A stretch of DNA of 8,346 bases from Acetobacteraceae bacterium (lineage in GTDB: Bacteria > Pseudomonadota > Alphaproteobacteria > Acetobacterales > Acetobacteraceae), in the NCBI GenBank assembly GCA_003164305.1, contig PLSZ01000514.1, forward strand, positions 6,543-14,888, read 5' to 3'. The notes beneath the pieces are model-generated. The model had not been told where the DNA came from, made no database searches, and saw nothing but the letters and a program-made list of their open reading frames with translations. Below, piece after piece: positions 1 to 6,675 of the stretch. Within the stretch, counting starts at the first letter, position 1. The number at the start of each line of letters is the position of its first letter. A program made the position numbers and the translations under genes.

Positions 1-1411
1 CATCTTCCAGGGAGCGGCATTCGTTCCGCTCGCCGAGCCATAGCGTCAGCACCGCCGCGCCGGCCATCAGGGCACACGCCAATAGGTAGCCCAGGAGCAC
101 GCGGTCGCGGGAGCCGCTTTGGATCAGCAGGCCGAACAGGGTCGGCGCCATGATACCGCCGATGCCGGTGCCAAACGCGTAGAACAAGGCTATGGCGAGC
201 GCGCGCACCTCCAACGGAAAGTTCTCCGCCACTGTCAGGCTCGCGGCGGACGCGGCGGCGGAGGCGAAGAAGAACGTGGCGCTCCAGGCGACCGTCTGGG
301 TTGTCGCGGTCAGGACATCGGCGCGGAACAACAGGCCGGAGAGCAGCAGCAACGCGGCGGACGCGCCATAAGTGAAGGCGATCATCGGCTTGCGGCCCAC
401 GGTGTCGAACAAGGGTCCCAGCAGCAGCGGCCCAAACACGTTGCCCAGAGCGAACGGTAGCACGTAAAGCCCGACCAGATCGGGGTTCACGCCGTAAAAG
501 TCCGTCAGCAGCATCGCGTAGGTAAAGAAAATCGCGTTGTAAAAAAACGCCTGGGCGATCATCAGGGCCAGGCACAGGACGGTGCGACGAGGATAACGTT
601 GCAACAGCGTTCGGAAGACATCGGCGAAGGGCGTAAACGTCCGATCCGCGCGCAACCTGAGGCGCGCGCCGGAGACGGGCGGCAATGCATGGCCGGCTTC
701 GGTGACGCGGGTTTCGATCTGTTGGACCACGGCCTCCGCCTGACCCTCCTGACCGTGCAACATCAGCCAGCGCGGACTTTCCGGAACGAAACGGCGCAGC
801 AACAGGATCGGCACGCCGATCGCGGCGCCAAGGAAGTAAGCGAGACGCCAGCCATGATCCGGAGAAATAAAGCGGGGATCGAGCAAGACCAGCGACGCGG
901 CCCCACCCAGCGCGGCGCCCAGCCAATAGCTGCCGTTCACCGTCAGATCGGTGCGTCCGCGGAACCTTGGCGGGATGAGTTCCTGAATAGCGGAATTGAT
1001 CGCGCTGAACTCACCGCCAATGCCGGCTCCGGTGAGAAAACGCATCAGCGCGTAGCCGGTCAGGTTCCAGGTGAACGCGGTACCGGCGGCGGAAAGCAAA
1101 TAAAGCAGCAGCGTCACACTGAACAGACGCTTGCGGCCCAGTCGATCGGTCAGCCAGCCGAAGAACAGCGCGCCGGTCACCGCGCCGGCGACATAAGCGC
1201 TGCTGGTGAGGCCGACCTCCGCGGCTGAAAAATGTAATGACGGACTTTCGCGCAACGCGCCGGCCAACGATCCGGCGAGTGTCACCTCAAGCCCGTCGAG
1301 GACCCAGGTGATGCCCAGAGCGATGATGACGACCCAGTGAAAGCGAGCCCAGGGAAGACGATCGAGACGGGCTGGAACGTCGGTGGTAACGGTACGGCGC
1401 CCCGCGGTCAC
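1..1411 (-). CDS. MFS transporter, sugar/metabolite porter type (C-terminus cut by window edge)
   Basis: A proton-coupled major facilitator carrier of the inner membrane; the substrate cannot be told from sequence. Reading from a GTG at 1411 gives 470 residues before the edge. Signatures of the sugar-porter/metabolite-H+ symporter group are clear: acidic LDGLEV in helix 1 (about 38-43), GWLTDRLGRKRLF (85-97) between helices 2 and 3, RFLTGAGIGGEFSAINS (124-140) in helix 4, PESPRWL (210-216) after helix 6, and the repeat loop DTVGRKPM (336-343). The visible end, ERNECRSLED, resembles the tail of the family, so only a few residues are probably missing. The GTG was chosen because it is the first usable start after an in-frame TGA upstream and precedes the first membrane segment properly; its ribosome binding site is weak. 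It lies 20 nt after the Thr-rich lipoprotein stop and may be co-transcribed with that cluster. Confidence 0.9.
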   Translation of the reverse strand, partial: MTAGRRTVTTDVPARLDRLPWARFHWVVIIALGITWVLDGLEVTLAGSLAGALRESPSLHFSAAEVGLTSSAYVAGAVTGALFFGWLTDRLGRKRLFSVTLLLYLLSAAGTAFTWNLTGYALMRFLTGAGIGGEFSAINSAIQELIPPRFRGRTDLTVNGSYWLGAALGGAASLVLLDPRFISPDHGWRLAYFLGAAIGVPILLLRRFVPESPRWLMLHGQEGQAEAVVQQIETRVTEAGHALPPVSGARLRLRADRTFTPFADVFRTLLQRYPRRTVLCLALMIAQAFFYNAIFFTYAMLLTDFYGVNPDLVGLYVLPFALGNVFGPLLLGPLFDTVGRKPMIAFTYGASAALLLLSGLLFRADVLTATTQTVAWSATFFFASAAASAASLTVAENFPLEVRALAIALFYAFGTGIGGIMAPTLFGLLIQSGSRDRVLLGYLLACALMAGAAVLTLWLGERNECRSLED

Positions 1412-1431
1412 GAGGGCGCCGTTCCGATAAT

Positions 1432-1620
1432 TTAACGATGAATCTCAGTCGTTGTTGTCGTCTCCGACTGGGCCGGCATCGCCATCGGGGGCGGAGTGGT
1501 GATGGTCCGCTCACTGGTCGTGGTGGTGCGGGTCACCGGATCGGGTCCGCAACCGGCCAGCATGGCGACGCCGGCGAGCAAGGCCATTCCAAGCGATAGC
1601 TTCAAAGTGGATTTGGGCAT
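1432..1620 (-). CDS. Small Thr-rich lipoprotein A (62 aa)
   Basis: A predicted exported lipoprotein of unknown function. The N-terminus has a lysine-bearing n-region and a hydrophobic core ending in the lipobox LAGC (residues 21-24), so the mature protein should start at Cys24. The mature part is only about 39 residues and almost all Thr, Pro, Ser and Met, with runs TTTT and TTTTT and a PPP turn. It begins CGPDPVTRT, very like the next gene upstream (CAAPVTRT), which argues for duplication. The ATG at 1620 is preceded by a good GGAG about 9 nt away. A longer in-frame start at 1806 would place Arg-rich, unrelated sequence before the signal peptide and is not credible. Third gene of a three-gene tandem; no family recognised. 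Confidence 0.75.
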   Translation of the reverse strand: MPKSTLKLSLGMALLAGVAMLAGCGPDPVTRTTTTSERTITTPPPMAMPAQSETTTTTEIHR

Positions 1621-1642
1621 GATCAACTCCAGTGGGTGAAAG

Positions 1643-1954
1643 TCAGTTCGTTCCAGACGTGGTCGTTTCGGTCGTCGATCTGATGACGGGCGGCGGCGTA
1701 ACGGCTGGCGCCGGACCGGTTTCGTCCGTCTCCTCGTCAACGACGTTGCCGTTACGGTCGCGGTTGACCGTCCGTGTGACCACGGTCTGCTGAGGCGTGA
1801 TGACAACGGGCGGAGGAAGCGCTCGCGGCTGGGTCGTCGTCACCTCGCTCGTTTCGGTCCGCGTCACCGGAGCCGCGCATCCCGCGAGGCAAACGCAACC
1901 GACCGCCCAGGCCATCCCGGCCAGCAGGCCAAAACGCGATCTGGTTTCAGTCAT
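1643..1954 (-). CDS. Small Thr-rich lipoprotein B (103 aa)
   Basis: A predicted exported lipoprotein with no recognised family. The signal peptide has an Arg-rich start and ends in lipobox LAGC (residues 23-26), giving Cys26 as lipidation site. The mature part is low-complexity: Thr/Pro/Val-rich at both ends, with a charged middle element RTVNRDRNGNVVDEETDE (about 61-78). That element resembles RTVDSDGNVSERT in gene C, and the C-terminal STTETTT resembles RTTETTT there. The ATG at 1954 has GGAG about 9 nt upstream. It sits 23 nt after gene C and 22 nt before gene A, as expected for an operon. A disordered cell-envelope polypeptide is the simplest reading; the role is unknown. Confidence 0.8.
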   Translation of the reverse strand: MTETRSRFGLLAGMAWAVGCVCLAGCAAPVTRTETSEVTTTQPRALPPPVVITPQQTVVTRTVNRDRNGNVVDEETDETGPAPAVTPPPVIRSTTETTTSGTN

Positions 1955-1977
1955 GGTCTGACTCCGGAATGACGCGT

Positions 1978-2262
1978 TCAGCGAGCGGTAGTGGTCTCCG
2001 TCGTGCGGCGCGTGGTGGTCGTTTCGCCGTACGGGCTGACGGTGGTCCCGGTGGTCATTGTCCGTTCGCTGACGTTACCGTCGCTATCGACCGTGCGCTG
2101 CTGAACGGTACGCTGCGTCACCGGCGCAGGAGCCACCGGAACGACGGGAGCCACCGGAACATAGGTATTTGTCGTCGTGGTGGTCTCCGAGCTGGTTTGC
2201 GCCATCGCGGCGCCCGCGATCAGCGTCAGGGCCGCTGGCGCGGCGAGCCAAATTCGGGTCAT
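1978..2262 (-). CDS. Small secreted Thr-rich protein C (94 aa)
   Basis: A predicted periplasmic or secreted protein of unknown function. The signal peptide has no lipobox Cys and should be cut after AMA (residues 19-21), leaving Gln22 as first mature residue. The mature chain is dominated by Thr runs (ETTTTTNT, GETTTT, TTETTT) around a Pro/Val segment (VPVAPVVPVAPAP, about 35-47) and a core RTVDSDGNVSERT. The ATG at 2262 is preferred over an in-frame ATG at 2301: it has GGAG about 10 nt upstream and starts directly at the signal peptide, while the longer form adds 13 polar residues and overlaps the predicted transcription start region. It is first in the Thr-rich tandem and lies about 50 nt downstream of an exact sigma EcfG-type promoter, so it is probably general-stress induced. 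Confidence 0.78.
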   Translation of the reverse strand: MTRIWLAAPAALTLIAGAAMAQTSSETTTTTNTYVPVAPVVPVAPAPVTQRTVQQRTVDSDGNVSERTMTTGTTVSPYGETTTTRRTTETTTAR

Positions 2263-2318
2263 GTCTCGTTCTCCAACGAAATGCCAATGAGTGGAGATCA
2301 CCCAGTGACCATTTATGA

Positions 2319-2343
2319 AACGGAGGACACCCCGATTGGTTCC
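2319..2343 (-). promoter_or_regulatory. Sigma EcfG-type promoter for the Thr-rich cluster
   Basis: Read on the minus strand, GGAAC (2343-2339), 16 nt, then CGTT (2322-2319): an exact match to the alphaproteobacterial general stress sigma factor consensus. The predicted start near 2311 gives a leader of about 50 nt before the ATG at 2262. The -35 lies 10 nt past the stop of the Mla auxiliary gene, so this promoter separates the two operons. No strong terminator is visible between them, so some read-through is possible. Confidence 0.75.
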
Positions 2344-2352
2344 GAATCCGGT

Positions 2353-2946
2353 TTACCTCGTGCGTGACAGCGTCAACGCGACCCGATCCGCCAGCTGATC
2401 GACCGCCGCGGCCATCGCGGCGACGACGTCCGCATCCTTCATGCTCCCGGACGAGATCGGCACCATCGTAACGATCGAGGCCCGTTCACTGGCCGCGATG
2501 CCGTGCCGGTCGATGCCAAGGACACTCCACCGCGCTGCCAATACACAGCGTCCGTCCGGCATGATGTCGAACGCATCGACGGTGATCAGCAACGCGCGCG
2601 CGGGCTGTCCGGACGGGACCGACCGCGCGATGACGATTCCAGGCAGCCGTTTGGTTAAATCGTCTTCCAGCGCCCGCGTCACGCCAACCGACAAACGTTC
2701 CCCCCAACGACCGGTCTTGCTGATTGTCAGCGCGTTCTGTCCGTCGCGCAGTTGAATGTCCAACGTATCAAGATAATCCGGCACCGTTACCGTCTTGAGC
2801 TCAACGATGGGGCGGCCCGTTTCCGACGCCATCCCGGAGACCGGAGGTGCCGGCGGACCCATTATGTAAATCCGCGGCGCCGGTCCCGCGCATCCCAGCA
2901 GCAGCAGCACGCCGGACAAAAGACCCCATCGGATTGTCGCCATCAT
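2353..2946 (-). CDS. Lipid ABC transporter auxiliary lipoprotein (PqiC/ABC_trans_aux family)
   Basis: The predicted outer-membrane-facing lipoprotein partner of an MCE transporter. Known members of the ABC-type transport auxiliary lipoprotein family (PqiC, formerly DUF330) work with MCE proteins in moving lipids between membranes. The 197-residue product has a signal peptide ending in lipobox LLGC (16-19). The family's diagnostic segment follows: PDYLDTLDIQLRDGQNALT (56-74), then a conserved Trp in GRWGERLSVGVTRALEDDL (79-97). The middle (about 119-145) carries the alternating strand pattern of the domain, and the C-terminus is an amphipathic helix. Its ATG overlaps the stop of the MlaD gene (ATGATGG), so translation is coupled. 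It is the last gene of the Mla operon. Confidence 0.88.
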   Translation of the reverse strand: MMATIRWGLLSGVLLLLGCAGPAPRIYIMGPPAPPVSGMASETGRPIVELKTVTVPDYLDTLDIQLRDGQNALTISKTGRWGERLSVGVTRALEDDLTKRLPGIVIARSVPSGQPARALLITVDAFDIMPDGRCVLAARWSVLGIDRHGIAASERASIVTMVPISSGSMKDADVVAAMAAAVDQLADRVALTLSRTR

Positions 2947-3923
2947 CGTGCGTCCCGCCCGAGCAAAATCGCGTTCGGCTTTTCTTCCACCGTGCGGCTG
3001 AAATTACGCAACGACGCGGCACTCGCCGCCAGATCGCGCGCCGCTGCCTCCAGGTCATCGCGCAGCGGCGAACGCGGCGCGGTCAGATCGCCAAGATTGC
3101 CCACTACCTTGTCGGCATGACTGACCGTTTTGTCGGCCGACGTGGCGACCGTCCCGATCTCCTTGCCCGCGGTCTTCACCTCACCCTCGGTGGTTTTCGA
3201 CAGATGATCGATCGAATCCAACGCTCGCGATGCATCCTGTTGCACCTGTTTCACCGCGGCGGTGGCGGTATCCAACGTGTCATGGGCCGCGTCGGAGGTC
3301 TGTCGGACACTGTCCACGAGGGGCCCGGCCTTACCGGTCACTTCGCCAATCAGACCGTTGATCCCAGCCAACGCGGTACGGGCCCTCTCCACGAGGTCCG
3401 GAAGTTTAAGGTCCTCGATTTCGTTCCTCACCTGTTGCAAATCCGAAGGGACCGTGGGGATTTCCGGAATGCCGCCGCTTTCGCCGCTGACCTTGGCCTC
3501 GGTGCCTGGATAAAAGTCGAGGTTCACGCTGACCTGGCCGGTGACAAGGCTCGTCGTGGCCAGTTGCGCGCGCAGGCCGGCCTTGATGGCCAGATCCAGA
3601 TCGTTGGCGCCGGCGGTCAGCGGATCGCTGGTCCAGGAGACCTGGGTTGGCTCGATTTCCATGTAAACCGGAATCACCGGCACCAGTTCCGGCAATTTAA
3701 GATAGACTTTCATGCTGCTGACGGTGCCGATTTGCACGCCCCGCAGCGTGACCGGCGCGCCGACCGCGAGGCCCGCGACGGAATTCTGAAAATACGCGAC
3801 GACGCGCAGCTTCGGGCTGAACAGGTTCCTGCCGCCGAACACCAGGATGGCGACGACGACCAACGCCAACGCGCCGAGCACGAAAGCGCCAATGGCGGTC
3901 GGTGTCTTAGCGGTGATCGCCAT
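2943..3923 (-). CDS. mlaD: MCE-family lipid-binding protein (MlaD-like)
   Basis: The periplasmic substrate-binding part of a lipid ABC transporter, anchored in the inner membrane; MlaD proteins form hexameric rings that shuttle phospholipid. The 326-residue product has one N-terminal membrane helix (about 11-30), then an MCE domain with RVVAYFQNSVAGL (40-52) and VGAPVTLRGVQIGTV (54-68), continuing to about 140 (SLVTGQVSVNLDFYPG). The long rest is predicted helical, rich in Ala, Asp and Thr, with coiled-coil character (about 165-310). It ends in EEKPNAILLGRD, a family-like tail. The ATG at 3923 has an AGGGAAGGG-type binding site and starts just before the membrane helix; an extension to 4061 would be Arg-rich overlap with the ATPase gene. 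It overlaps the ATPase end by 17 nt. Confidence 0.92.
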   Translation of the reverse strand: MAITAKTPTAIGAFVLGALALVVVAILVFGGRNLFSPKLRVVAYFQNSVAGLAVGAPVTLRGVQIGTVSSMKVYLKLPELVPVIPVYMEIEPTQVSWTSDPLTAGANDLDLAIKAGLRAQLATTSLVTGQVSVNLDFYPGTEAKVSGESGGIPEIPTVPSDLQQVRNEIEDLKLPDLVERARTALAGINGLIGEVTGKAGPLVDSVRQTSDAAHDTLDTATAAVKQVQQDASRALDSIDHLSKTTEGEVKTAGKEIGTVATSADKTVSHADKVVGNLGDLTAPRSPLRDDLEAAARDLAASAASLRNFSRTVEEKPNAILLGRDAR

Positions 3924-4689
3924 CAATGTCCCTTCCCTCGTCAGGCCGTTCGCGATGCATGAACGCGTGGACGGCCGGAAGGTCGCTGGTATCGCGCAGT
4001 TGCTTCGGCGAACCGCGCGCCAACGCCGTCTTCGTCTCCGCGTCCAGAAAAATTCCGTCATCGCAAATACCCAGCAAACTGGGCAATTCGTGGCTGACCA
4101 TGATCACTGTGACTCCGAAACCATTCCGCAACTCCAGGATCAGATCGTCCAGCCGTTTGGACGCGACCGGATCCAGGCCGGCGGACGGTTCATCCAAAAA
4201 CAGCACGTCGGGATCGAGCGATAAAGCCCGCGCTATGCCGACCCGGCGGCGCATTCCACCGCTGAGTTCACCGGGCATGGTCGATCCCGCCTTGTCCAGG
4301 CCGACCAACGACAATTTCAATCGCGCCAGCTGCTCGATCGAATTGTTGTCCAGATGGGTAAACATCCGCAACGGCAACGCCACGTTCTCCTCCGCGGTCA
4401 TCGAACTCCACAGCGCGCCGGATTGAAACACGACCCCGAAACGACGCCCGATCTCGGCCCGGCGCGATTCGGTGGCGGCCCAGTAGTCTTCGTCGCCAAT
4501 GTAGATTGAGCCGGTGTAGGGCGGCAATAAACCGATCATGGTGCGCATCAGCGTGCTTTTGCCGCAGCCGCTGCCGCCCATGATGGCGAAGATCGACTTC
4601 TCGCCGACTTCGAAGGAAATGTCGTGTTGCACGACACCGCCATCGTAGCCGAAGCTTATGCCATCGACGCGGATTTTCGGTGTGGCCAT
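3907..4689 (-). CDS. mlaF: Lipid ABC transporter ATP-binding protein (MlaF-like)
   Basis: The cytoplasmic ATPase that powers the MCE lipid transporter. All motifs are intact in 260 residues: Walker A GGSGCGKST (38-46), Q-loop Gln89, signature LSGGM (142-146), Walker B VLFLDEP (162-168), D-loop SAGLD (169-173) and switch His200. The LSGGM signature followed by RRR, and the segment GVVFQSGALWSSMTAEENV (85-103), are characteristic of the MlaF subfamily. The C-terminal tail from about 224 (ARGSPKQLRDTSDLPAVHAFM) is the short region typical of these ATPases. The ATG lies 3 nt after the permease stop with little ribosome binding sequence, so it is probably translationally coupled. The gene end overlaps mlaD by 17 nt. 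Confidence 0.95.
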   Translation of the reverse strand: MATPKIRVDGISFGYDGGVVQHDISFEVGEKSIFAIMGGSGCGKSTLMRTMIGLLPPYTGSIYIGDEDYWAATESRRAEIGRRFGVVFQSGALWSSMTAEENVALPLRMFTHLDNNSIEQLARLKLSLVGLDKAGSTMPGELSGGMRRRVGIARALSLDPDVLFLDEPSAGLDPVASKRLDDLILELRNGFGVTVIMVSHELPSLLGICDDGIFLDAETKTALARGSPKQLRDTSDLPAVHAFMHRERPDEGRDIDGDHR

Positions 4690-4692
4690 CGC

Positions 4693-5871
4693 TCAGAAGC
4701 TCAACGCGTTGGCGCAGACGGCGAATACCGCGTCCAGCGCGATGATGCCGACGATGCCGATCACCACGGCGGTTGTCGCGGCCTTGCCGACATCCGCCGC
4801 GGTGCGTCCCGCGCTCAATCCGGACCGGCAGCCGACGATCGCGATCATGGCGCCAAACGCGACACTCTTGAGCAGGCCGAACACGATCTGGCCACCGCCC
4901 AATGAGACCTGCGTCTCATCGATGAAGCTGGTGGCCGACATGTTCAGCATCGCGACAGCCACGGCGAGGCCACCAAGCACACCGACGGCGAAACCATAAA
5001 TGTAGAGCAACGGCATCATGCACGTCAGCGCGATGATCCGCGGCAGGATCAAATAATCGTGCACCGGGATGCCGATCGTGCGCAGCGCGTCGATTTCTTC
5101 ATTGCCCACCATGGTGGCGATTTCGGCGGCGTAAGCACCGCCGGTCCGCCCGGACATCACGATCGCGGTCATCAGCGCGGTCATTTCGCGCGCCATCGCC
5201 ACCGCCACCAGATCCGCGACGAATATCCCGGCACCGAATCGTTTTAATTGCACCGCGCCGACGAAGGCGACAATGGCACCGGTCAGCGCGTTGACGACGG
5301 TCACGATCGGCAACGCCGCGACGCCGGCATCGCGCATGCAGGTCAGCAGATCGACCGAGCGCATCCGGACCCGGCCGCGCACGGATGCGCCCGCGCTCAG
5401 GACCGTGTCGCCAATCAGCGAAAATACTTCCAGCGTTTCGTTCCAAATACCGATTGTAACCTGACCGATACGAGCAACCAGCTTCGGTCCAGCCGGCGCG
5501 CCCGCGGCGGAGGGCGCGGCTTCCGTGGTCAGCGCGAGCAATCGCGTCGCCGCCTCAGGCAGACCGTCTTCGTGGAACGGAACATGATGCCCTCGCGCGG
5601 CCCGGCGCAGCGATGCGACAAAAATCAGCAGCGCGCTGTCCCAACGGCCCAGACCACTGGCATCGAACGAAATACCCCGGGTGCCGGCCGCTTCGATAAT
5701 TCGCGAGATCGCCGCTTCGTCGGTACGAATCCCATTCACCGCGATCCAGTCGCCGGTCAGTGTGATCAACACGCCATCCCGATCGGCACGCGCCTCCCAT
5801 CCCTCACCCCGAGGGCCCTGGGCAGACCCGTCCCGCCGGTCCGCCGCCGGATGGGCCGGCGTGTCATTCAT
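4693..5871 (-). CDS. mlaE: Lipid ABC transporter permease with N-terminal STAS-like domain (MlaE-like)
   Basis: The inner-membrane permease of the MCE transporter, fused to a regulatory domain. Counting from the ATG at 5871 (392 aa), residues about 30-115 resemble a STAS/MlaB-like domain: GVLITLTGDWIA, then DASGLGRWDSALLIFV at the usual STAS loop. Residues about 130-392 are the MlaE domain with about five membrane segments and the family hallmark AREMTALMTAIVMSGRTGG, then GNEEIDALRTIGIPVHDYL. In E. coli, MlaB is separate; the fusion would explain why no mlaB gene is present here. The start is uncertain: ATG 5871, ATG 5892 and TTG 5919 are all in frame and none has a good binding site. I favour 5871 because its ATG overlaps the stop of a well-initiated upstream short ORF. 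First gene of the operon. Confidence 0.92.
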   Translation of the reverse strand: MNDTPAHPAADRRDGSAQGPRGEGWEARADRDGVLITLTGDWIAVNGIRTDEAAISRIIEAAGTRGISFDASGLGRWDSALLIFVASLRRAARGHHVPFHEDGLPEAATRLLALTTEAAPSAAGAPAGPKLVARIGQVTIGIWNETLEVFSLIGDTVLSAGASVRGRVRMRSVDLLTCMRDAGVAALPIVTVVNALTGAIVAFVGAVQLKRFGAGIFVADLVAVAMAREMTALMTAIVMSGRTGGAYAAEIATMVGNEEIDALRTIGIPVHDYLILPRIIALTCMMPLLYIYGFAVGVLGGLAVAVAMLNMSATSFIDETQVSLGGGQIVFGLLKSVAFGAMIAIVGCRSGLSAGRTAADVGKAATTAVVIGIVGIIALDAVFAVCANALSF

Positions 5872-5938
5872 GGCGAAACGACCGCGTCGCATCGCGGCGC
5901 GGCCGTTCGTCGTGTTCAACGCCGTTGCCTGAACGCAT
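5864..5938 (-). CDS. Possible 24-aa leader ORF overlapping the mlaE start
   Basis: An ATG at 5938 follows a perfect AGGAGG (5950-5945) with 6-nt spacing, the best ribosome binding site in this part of the window. It opens a 25-codon frame ending in TGA at 5866-5864. The product is polar and Arg-rich (begins MRSGNGVEHDE) with no recognisable domain. Its stop overlaps the likely mlaE ATG (5871) by 8 nt, the arrangement used for translational coupling. Alternatively the site once started mlaE itself and a one-base indel separated it from the frame. Sequence alone cannot decide; the peptide is not claimed to be functional. Confidence 0.4.
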   Translation of the reverse strand: MRSGNGVEHDERPRRDATRSFRHE

Positions 5939-6027
5939 CGATGGCCTCCTCACACGATCAGAGCCGGCGAATGTCATCCGTTCCGTCGGCACTGGCGCTG
6001 GCGCCAACGAAAGGACAGCATTAGGCG

Positions 6028-6507
6028 TCAGTCCGCCATCGCGTCAATAATGTTGAGGGCTCGTCCCCGATCTCCTTCACCCAGGGCATGCAACGCGTCG
6101 CGAACGCGGTTCACGCGCGGGCCGCCGTCCGGCATGGTCGCCGCATCTTGTGTCGTTTCCCTTGTCAACAACCGCGTTTCCGCCATCTCCAGCGATTGCT
6201 GAGCCTGGCCCGTACGACCGGCGTTCAACGCGGCGCGCGCGGCGCGAAGATAATCGCGCGCATCCGCGTCTTCGCCAACATCAGGCGTGGGCAATCGTGG
6301 CGCGATCGTCGAGCGGGTGTCGTCCGGCAGGATATGACTCGCCCGGGTCGAGCGCGGATCGTTCGGGCTGGGATAAATGCCCGCCGACGAAAATGACGCG
6401 TCGGCCTCCGGGCCCGTATTAGCCAGCATTGGCGACCGCGCCTGGGCCAACCCAGCGATCGACGTCACACCGAGCAGAGCAAAAGTCGCGAGTTTCAGCA
6501 TACGCAT
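6028..6507 (-). CDS. Secreted protein of unknown function (159 aa)
   Basis: A predicted periplasmic protein; I recognise no named family. A signal peptide of about 23 residues ends in AQA (21-23). Residues about 25-80 are Pro/Ser/Asp-rich and look disordered. Residues about 84-112 form a helical stretch, DARDYLRAARAALNAGRTG then AQQSLEMAETRLL, and residues about 131-158 a second one, RVNRVRDALHALGEGDRGRAL. Both carry the spacing of small TPR-like helical hairpins. Similar hypothetical proteins occur in Acetobacteraceae as far as I recall (unverified). The start is firm: AAGGAGGT lies at 6522-6515, 7 nt before the ATG at 6507. It is upstream of the Mla operon with a gap of 89 nt or more, and probably separate from it. 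No EcfG-type promoter precedes it. Confidence 0.75.
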   Translation of the reverse strand: MRMLKLATFALLGVTSIAGLAQARSPMLANTGPEADASFSSAGIYPSPNDPRSTRASHILPDDTRSTIAPRLPTPDVGEDADARDYLRAARAALNAGRTGQAQQSLEMAETRLLTRETTQDAATMPDGGPRVNRVRDALHALGEGDRGRALNIIDAMAD

Positions 6508-6533
6508 GAGGATGACCTCCTTACTTCGCCGGA

Positions 6534-6671
6534 TCAGCCATACGCCAGACCCGGAAGGACCGGCGAACCTTCCGGGGCTGGTCCATCCACCTTCAGCGGA
6601 ACGGGGAAGCGCGGGAAGTTGTCAGGCATCAGCCCTGCTTCCTGAAGCAACGTCCCTCTCAAAAACGTCAT
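6534..6671 (-). CDS. Possible 45-aa ORF, unknown
   Basis: An ATG-started frame of 46 codons between the decayed DUF3309 gene and the secreted-protein gene. The product begins MTFLRGTLLQEAG, has a Pro-rich middle and ends LPGLAYG; it has no signal peptide or membrane segment. Its ribosome binding site is poor, third-position GC is lower than in neighbouring genes, and a long inverted repeat (6545-6581) lies inside it. It could be a real small protein, the remnant of one, or chance. Not recognised. Confidence 0.2.
   Translation of the reverse strand: MTFLRGTLLQEAGLMPDNFPRFPVPLKVDGPAPEGSPVLPGLAYG
6545..6581. repeat. 14-bp inverted repeat (one mismatch) with 9-nt loop
   Basis: CCCGGAAGG (6550-6558) pairs perfectly with CCTTCCGGG (6568-6576). 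After one A/G mismatch, four more pairs follow (CCAG with CTGG), for a 14-bp stem around the loop ACCGGCGAA. No T-run follows on either strand, so a classical intrinsic terminator is not supported. It sits 38 nt upstream of the ATG at 6507 and could be a 5' leader structure, a T-less terminator or a protein-binding site. Confidence 0.5.
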
Positions 6672-6675
6672 GGCG

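Noticed and set aside
599..1228. 209-codon plus-strand ORF
   Set aside because: Antisense to the MFS transporter, whose motifs are intact on the minus strand.
1432..1806. Long form (124 aa) of Thr-rich lipoprotein A
   Set aside because: The extra N-terminus overlaps gene B in another frame and precedes a signal peptide with its own good ribosome binding site at 1620.
1432..2262. Thr-coding repeats considered as a DNA tandem repeat or CRISPR-like array
   Set aside because: The repetition is at the level of Thr codons with varied spacing; there is no regular repeat-spacer structure.
2847..3962. 371-codon plus-strand ORF
   Set aside because: Antisense to mlaD and its neighbours; Arg/His/Gln-rich product with no domain, while the minus strand has a clear MCE protein.
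2943..4061. Long form (372 aa) of MlaD
   Set aside because: The first 46 residues are an Arg-rich shadow of mlaF; the ATG at 3923 has a good binding site and precedes the membrane helix.
5982..5986. Another GGAAC-like -35 upstream of mlaE
   Set aside because: GGAAC is present near 5984 on the minus strand, but no CGTT follows at 16 or 17 nt, so no EcfG promoter is claimed for the Mla operon.
5248..6024. 258-codon plus-strand ORF
   Set aside because: Antisense to the mlaE gene; composition typical of a high-GC shadow frame.
6636..6649. TGCTTC-CT-GAAGCA palindrome
   Set aside because: Short, loop too tight for a good hairpin, no T-run; not distinguishable from chance.
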